A program made the translations under genes and the position numbers. Source: Paraglaciecola sp. L1A13 (lineage in GTDB: Bacteria; Pseudomonadota; Gammaproteobacteria; Enterobacterales; Alteromonadaceae). From it: 64,000 nt of DNA. The stretch spans positions 310,001 to 374,000 of the forward strand of contig NZ_CP047024.1 of NCBI RefSeq assembly GCF_009796745.1, written 5' to 3'. Positions 61,535-64,000 of this stretch are shown here, in pieces. The notes under the pieces are model-generated. The model ran no database searches and was not told the DNA's origin. It was given only the letters and a program-made list of their open reading frames with translations. How positions within the stretch are numbered: the stretch's first letter is position 1; every line of letters begins with the position of its first letter.

Positions 61535-62352
61535 TGAATAATTCAAACACGATTGACGTTTCATCCAATGCGCATTTATCCAATCACAGCGCTGCACATC
61601 GAATGACGGCGAAAAAAATAGCTAAGTTGTTCTATCTTGAAACCAAATTTGAGTGGCTAAAGAGTATTCGTAATCCGGCGTTTGCGTTACCCGCGACGTT
61701 ATTTCCTGCCATATTTTATTTGTTTTTTGGGGTGTTAATGAATCAACACAACCCGCAAGCAGCCACTTTTTTGTTATGCACCTATGGCACATTTGGCGTA
61801 ATTGGCCCTGCACTATTTTCATTTGGAGCAGGGTTAGCCGTCGAACGCGGTCAAGGTTGGTTAGATATAAAAGACGCATCGCCTATGCCTGCATCGGCAC
61901 AAGTTGTGAGTCGTCTTTTTGTGTCCATGGGGTTCTCTATCATTGTGCTGGTGACGTTAAGTTTAGTTGCATTTGGTTTGGCGGGCGTGAGCTTATCGCT
62001 GGGGCAAGTGTTGCTATTGTCGGGGATTTTGATCATAGGCGGGTTGCCTTTTTGCTTGCTGGGCCTAACGCTTGGCTTGTTGCTTAAAGCTGAAAGCGCC
62101 CCTGCGGTAGTGAATGTCATATATTTGCCTTTGTCGTTCCTTTCAGGTTTGTGGGTACCACTAAGCCTCTTGCCGAGTTACCTACAGTCCTTTGCCCAGT
62201 TCTTACCCCCCTACCATTTGTCACAGTTAGCACTAAAAGTGGTGGGACAAGACGCTGGTGGTTCTGTCGTACAACATCTGCTTATACTCGTGATATTCTC
62301 AATATTATTTTTCGCATCGGCTATATTAGCGATGAAGAAAAAAACAGCATAA
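61534..62352 (+). CDS. ABC-2 type permease
   Basis: 272 residues, six helices. The first is preceded by FEWLKSIRNPAFALPATLFPA, typical of ABC-2 permeases; later LLSGILIIGGLPFCLLGLTLGLLL and LSFLSGLWVPLSLLPSYLQS. TAATG overlap couples it to the ATPase gene. Paired with the sensor kinase and regulator downstream, 49 bp further. Confidence 0.9.
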   Translation: MNNSNTIDVSSNAHLSNHSAAHRMTAKKIAKLFYLETKFEWLKSIRNPAFALPATLFPAIFYLFFGVLMNQHNPQAATFLLCTYGTFGVIGPALFSFGAGLAVERGQGWLDIKDASPMPASAQVVSRLFVSMGFSIIVLVTLSLVAFGLAGVSLSLGQVLLLSGILIIGGLPFCLLGLTLGLLLKAESAPAVVNVIYLPLSFLSGLWVPLSLLPSYLQSFAQFLPPYHLSQLALKVVGQDAGGSVVQHLLILVIFSILFFASAILAMKKKTA

Positions 62353-62401
62353 ATAGAATAAAAATAAACGGATTGAGCGAACATACAAGGAAATAGCACG
62401 G

Positions 62402-63550
62402 GTGAATAAAGTACTGCGAAAATTAGATAATTGGTTATTGCCCAGAAACTTAAGCGAACCAATGACGCCTTATTTACTGTTAATTTACTTGCCGTTCTTT
62501 TTTGTGCCAGTTGCCATGACTTATCAACAGCCCTTAGAGCTATTATGGTCTGCACTGGCTACTTTGGCATTCTTATTGGTGTACTTTCGTTGCTACTGGG
62601 CACCCAACCACCAGCTTATTCACCATATTATCGCCATTCTGGTAATCGGCAGCGTAGCGGCTTTGCTTAGCCCAACCGCCAACACATTTTTCATCTATGC
62701 CGGGGCAATGTGTAGTCGATTAAAATCAGTCAAATTTGCTGTTACCATTATATTTGGCATATTGCTTTGGATGGTGGCGATAAGCTTTGTATTCAAATTA
62801 AGTGTGTATTTTTATGTTCCAGGCTTGACCTTTACCGCCATCATCGGGCTGATGAATACCTACCAATATGCGCTGCAACAAAACAAGCAAGCATTGATAT
62901 TATCGCGCAAAGAAACCCAGCGCCTTGCTAAGGTAGCAGAGCGTGAGCGTATCGCTCGAGACCTGCATGACTTAATCGGCCACACGTTTTCGGTTATCAC
63001 CATAAAGGCGGATTTAGCTGGTCGTTTGTTAGATAAAGACCTTGCTAAAGCCCGGGTTGAAATAAAGCAACTGGAAGATATTGCAAGAGATGCCCTTAGC
63101 CAAGTTCGTGAGGTGGTATCGGGTTACCGCACCAGTGATCTACTCAGTGAATTGGCTAATGCGAAAAACGTTTTTGCGGGTGTCGATATTGATTTTACCT
63201 ACCATTTTGACAATCTAGATGAGCAGCACATCGATTTAGTCTCATCTGCTAATAAAGAATTAGCCATCGTATTACGCGAGCTCGTGACCAATATACTTCG
63301 CCATGCTAAGGCCAGCAACGTATCGGTGACGCTAAAGAAGGTCAATGAACAGATAGTATTGACTGTTCATGATGATGGCCAAGGTTTTGAACAAACATCC
63401 CGCAGTGGATTTGGCATTCAAGGCATTGAAGAACGTATACGTCAGCTTGGCGGTTCGGTGCAGATAAAAAGTGGCGGTGGATTCAAGGGCACGCTAACTG
63501 AAATAGTGCTACCCATAAGCGAAAGAGAACCCCTTTATGCAACAAATTAA
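62402..63550 (+). CDS. Sensor histidine kinase, DesK/NarX type
   Basis: 382 residues from the GTG at 62402 (AAGGAAA upstream). Five helices in the first ~160 residues (LLLIYLPFFFVPVAMTY, LLWSALATLAFLLVYF and others) without a large external domain, so it senses within the membrane. HisKA_3 with RERIARDLHDLIGHTFSVI (H189 phosphoacceptor). The HATPase domain has LRELVTNILRHAKASNVSV, VHDDGQGF and GFGIQGIEERI. DesK-type kinases of this form sense membrane state or the ABC substrate. It overlaps the regulator gene by 14 bp. Confidence 0.92.
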   Translation: MNKVLRKLDNWLLPRNLSEPMTPYLLLIYLPFFFVPVAMTYQQPLELLWSALATLAFLLVYFRCYWAPNHQLIHHIIAILVIGSVAALLSPTANTFFIYAGAMCSRLKSVKFAVTIIFGILLWMVAISFVFKLSVYFYVPGLTFTAIIGLMNTYQYALQQNKQALILSRKETQRLAKVAERERIARDLHDLIGHTFSVITIKADLAGRLLDKDLAKARVEIKQLEDIARDALSQVREVVSGYRTSDLLSELANAKNVFAGVDIDFTYHFDNLDEQHIDLVSSANKELAIVLRELVTNILRHAKASNVSVTLKKVNEQIVLTVHDDGQGFEQTSRSGFGIQGIEERIRQLGGSVQIKSGGGFKGTLTEIVLPISEREPLYATN

Positions 63551-64000
63551 TATCTTACTGGCAGAAGACCAAACCATGTTGCGTAACGCCCTAGCGACTA
63601 TTTTGGATTTGGAAGATAACTTACAGGTAGTGCATAGCTGCGCGACAGGCAAACTGGCCTTTGATTACATGCAATCCCTCAGCGGCCAAAAAGTGGATAT
63701 TGTGCTTAGCGATATTGAAATGCCAGATATGACAGGGTTAGAGCTCGCCCAGCATCTTTATGAATCAAAAGCCCAATGCAAAGTCATTATTTTAACGACG
63801 TTCGCCAGAAGTGGGTATTTGCGCCGGGCAATGGACTCAGGGGTGAAAGGCTATTTATTAAAAGATTCACCGTCAGATGAACTCATAAAGGCAATTCACA
63901 AAGTGCAGCAAGGGGGTAGCGCCATTGCACCAGAGCTGATGGTCGAGTCATGGATGGAAAAAGATCCGCTGTCAGACAAAGAGCGGCACGCCCTACGCCT
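63537..64000 (+). CDS. NarL/DesR-type response regulator (cut by window end)
   Basis: The first 154 codons are in the window, ATG at 63537. Receiver domain: acidic pair E10-D11, phospho-acceptor D59 in VLSDIEMPDM, T87/T88 in ILTTFARSG, K109 in GYLLKDSP. The segment PLSDKERHALRL at the end is the beginning of the LuxR/NarL helix-turn-helix. Expected to be phosphorylated by the adjacent kinase and to bind the paired palindrome at 60463-60497. The DNA-binding half lies outside. Confidence 0.92.
   Translation, partial: MQQINILLAEDQTMLRNALATILDLEDNLQVVHSCATGKLAFDYMQSLSGQKVDIVLSDIEMPDMTGLELAQHLYESKAQCKVIILTTFARSGYLRRAMDSGVKGYLLKDSPSDELIKAIHKVQQGGSAIAPELMVESWMEKDPLSDKERHALR

Overview
The window looks like chromosomal DNA of a marine gammaproteobacterium of the order Alteromonadales, most likely a Glaciecola/Paraglaciecola/Alteromonas relative. 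Reasons: moderate GC with even coding on both strands; a gmk-rpoZ-spoT-ridA-trmH-(prx)-recG run and a hemC-hemD-hemX-hemY run in gammaproteobacterial style; two large TonB-dependent receptors; a sodium/sugar symporter; and sugar genes suited to algal osmolytes. The genus is inferred from gene content and was not tested.

Layout. 1-1880 (minus): start of a HlyD-type adaptor and an ABC half-transporter whose ATPase motifs have decayed. 2178-14550: a compact zinc-starvation island. It holds a His-rich TonB receptor with an AztD-like lipoprotein, ZrgA (DUF2796), the Zur repressor, a MerC-type membrane protein, a COG0523 GTPase, DUF1826, the zinc-sparing FolE2, two DUF3299 proteins around a small periplasmic protein, and a LolD/MacB-like ABC pair. 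Zur-box-like palindromes sit in both controlling intergenic regions. 14827-19018: slyD, then selenium genes mnmH and a flavoprotein-SelD fusion. 19128-28689: ferric-reductase-like flavoprotein, RecQ, an orphan 1404-residue membrane protein and an MBL hydrolase. 28815-31802: ZIP transporter divergent from a ferritin-like helical protein, then a PD-(D/E)XK-like gene preceded by repeats spaced in multiples of 10 bp, and decayed DNA up to tRNA-Arg(CCG).

32266-33633 is a Tat-exported PhoX-like phosphatase. 33794-43256 is a divergent sugar-glycerate locus: AGE-type mannose isomerase/epimerase and GH63 mannosyl/glucosylglycerate hydrolase on the minus strand; TonB receptor, SSS symporter, glycerate 2-kinase and ROK regulator on the plus strand. 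Read together it is a complete predicted route for importing and splitting mannosylglycerate (digeneaside of red algae) or glucosylglycerate, sending glycerate to 2-phosphoglycerate and the hexose to glycolysis. I regard this as the most interesting system in the window.

43348-48555 is hemCDXY followed directly by a class II cyclic-nucleotide phosphodiesterase. 48717-50882 holds GNAT, YHS, esterase and cyaY genes. 51003-59460 is the stringent-response/RNA/DNA housekeeping block (gmk, rpoZ, spoT, ridA, trmH, a peroxiredoxin, recG, rsmJ); recG starts inside a 15-bp tandem repeat that supplies four in-frame ATGs. 59510-64000 holds a VOC protein, a Prx5-type peroxiredoxin and an ABC transporter/DesK-type kinase/NarL-type regulator operon with a paired palindrome in front of it; the regulator runs off the window end.
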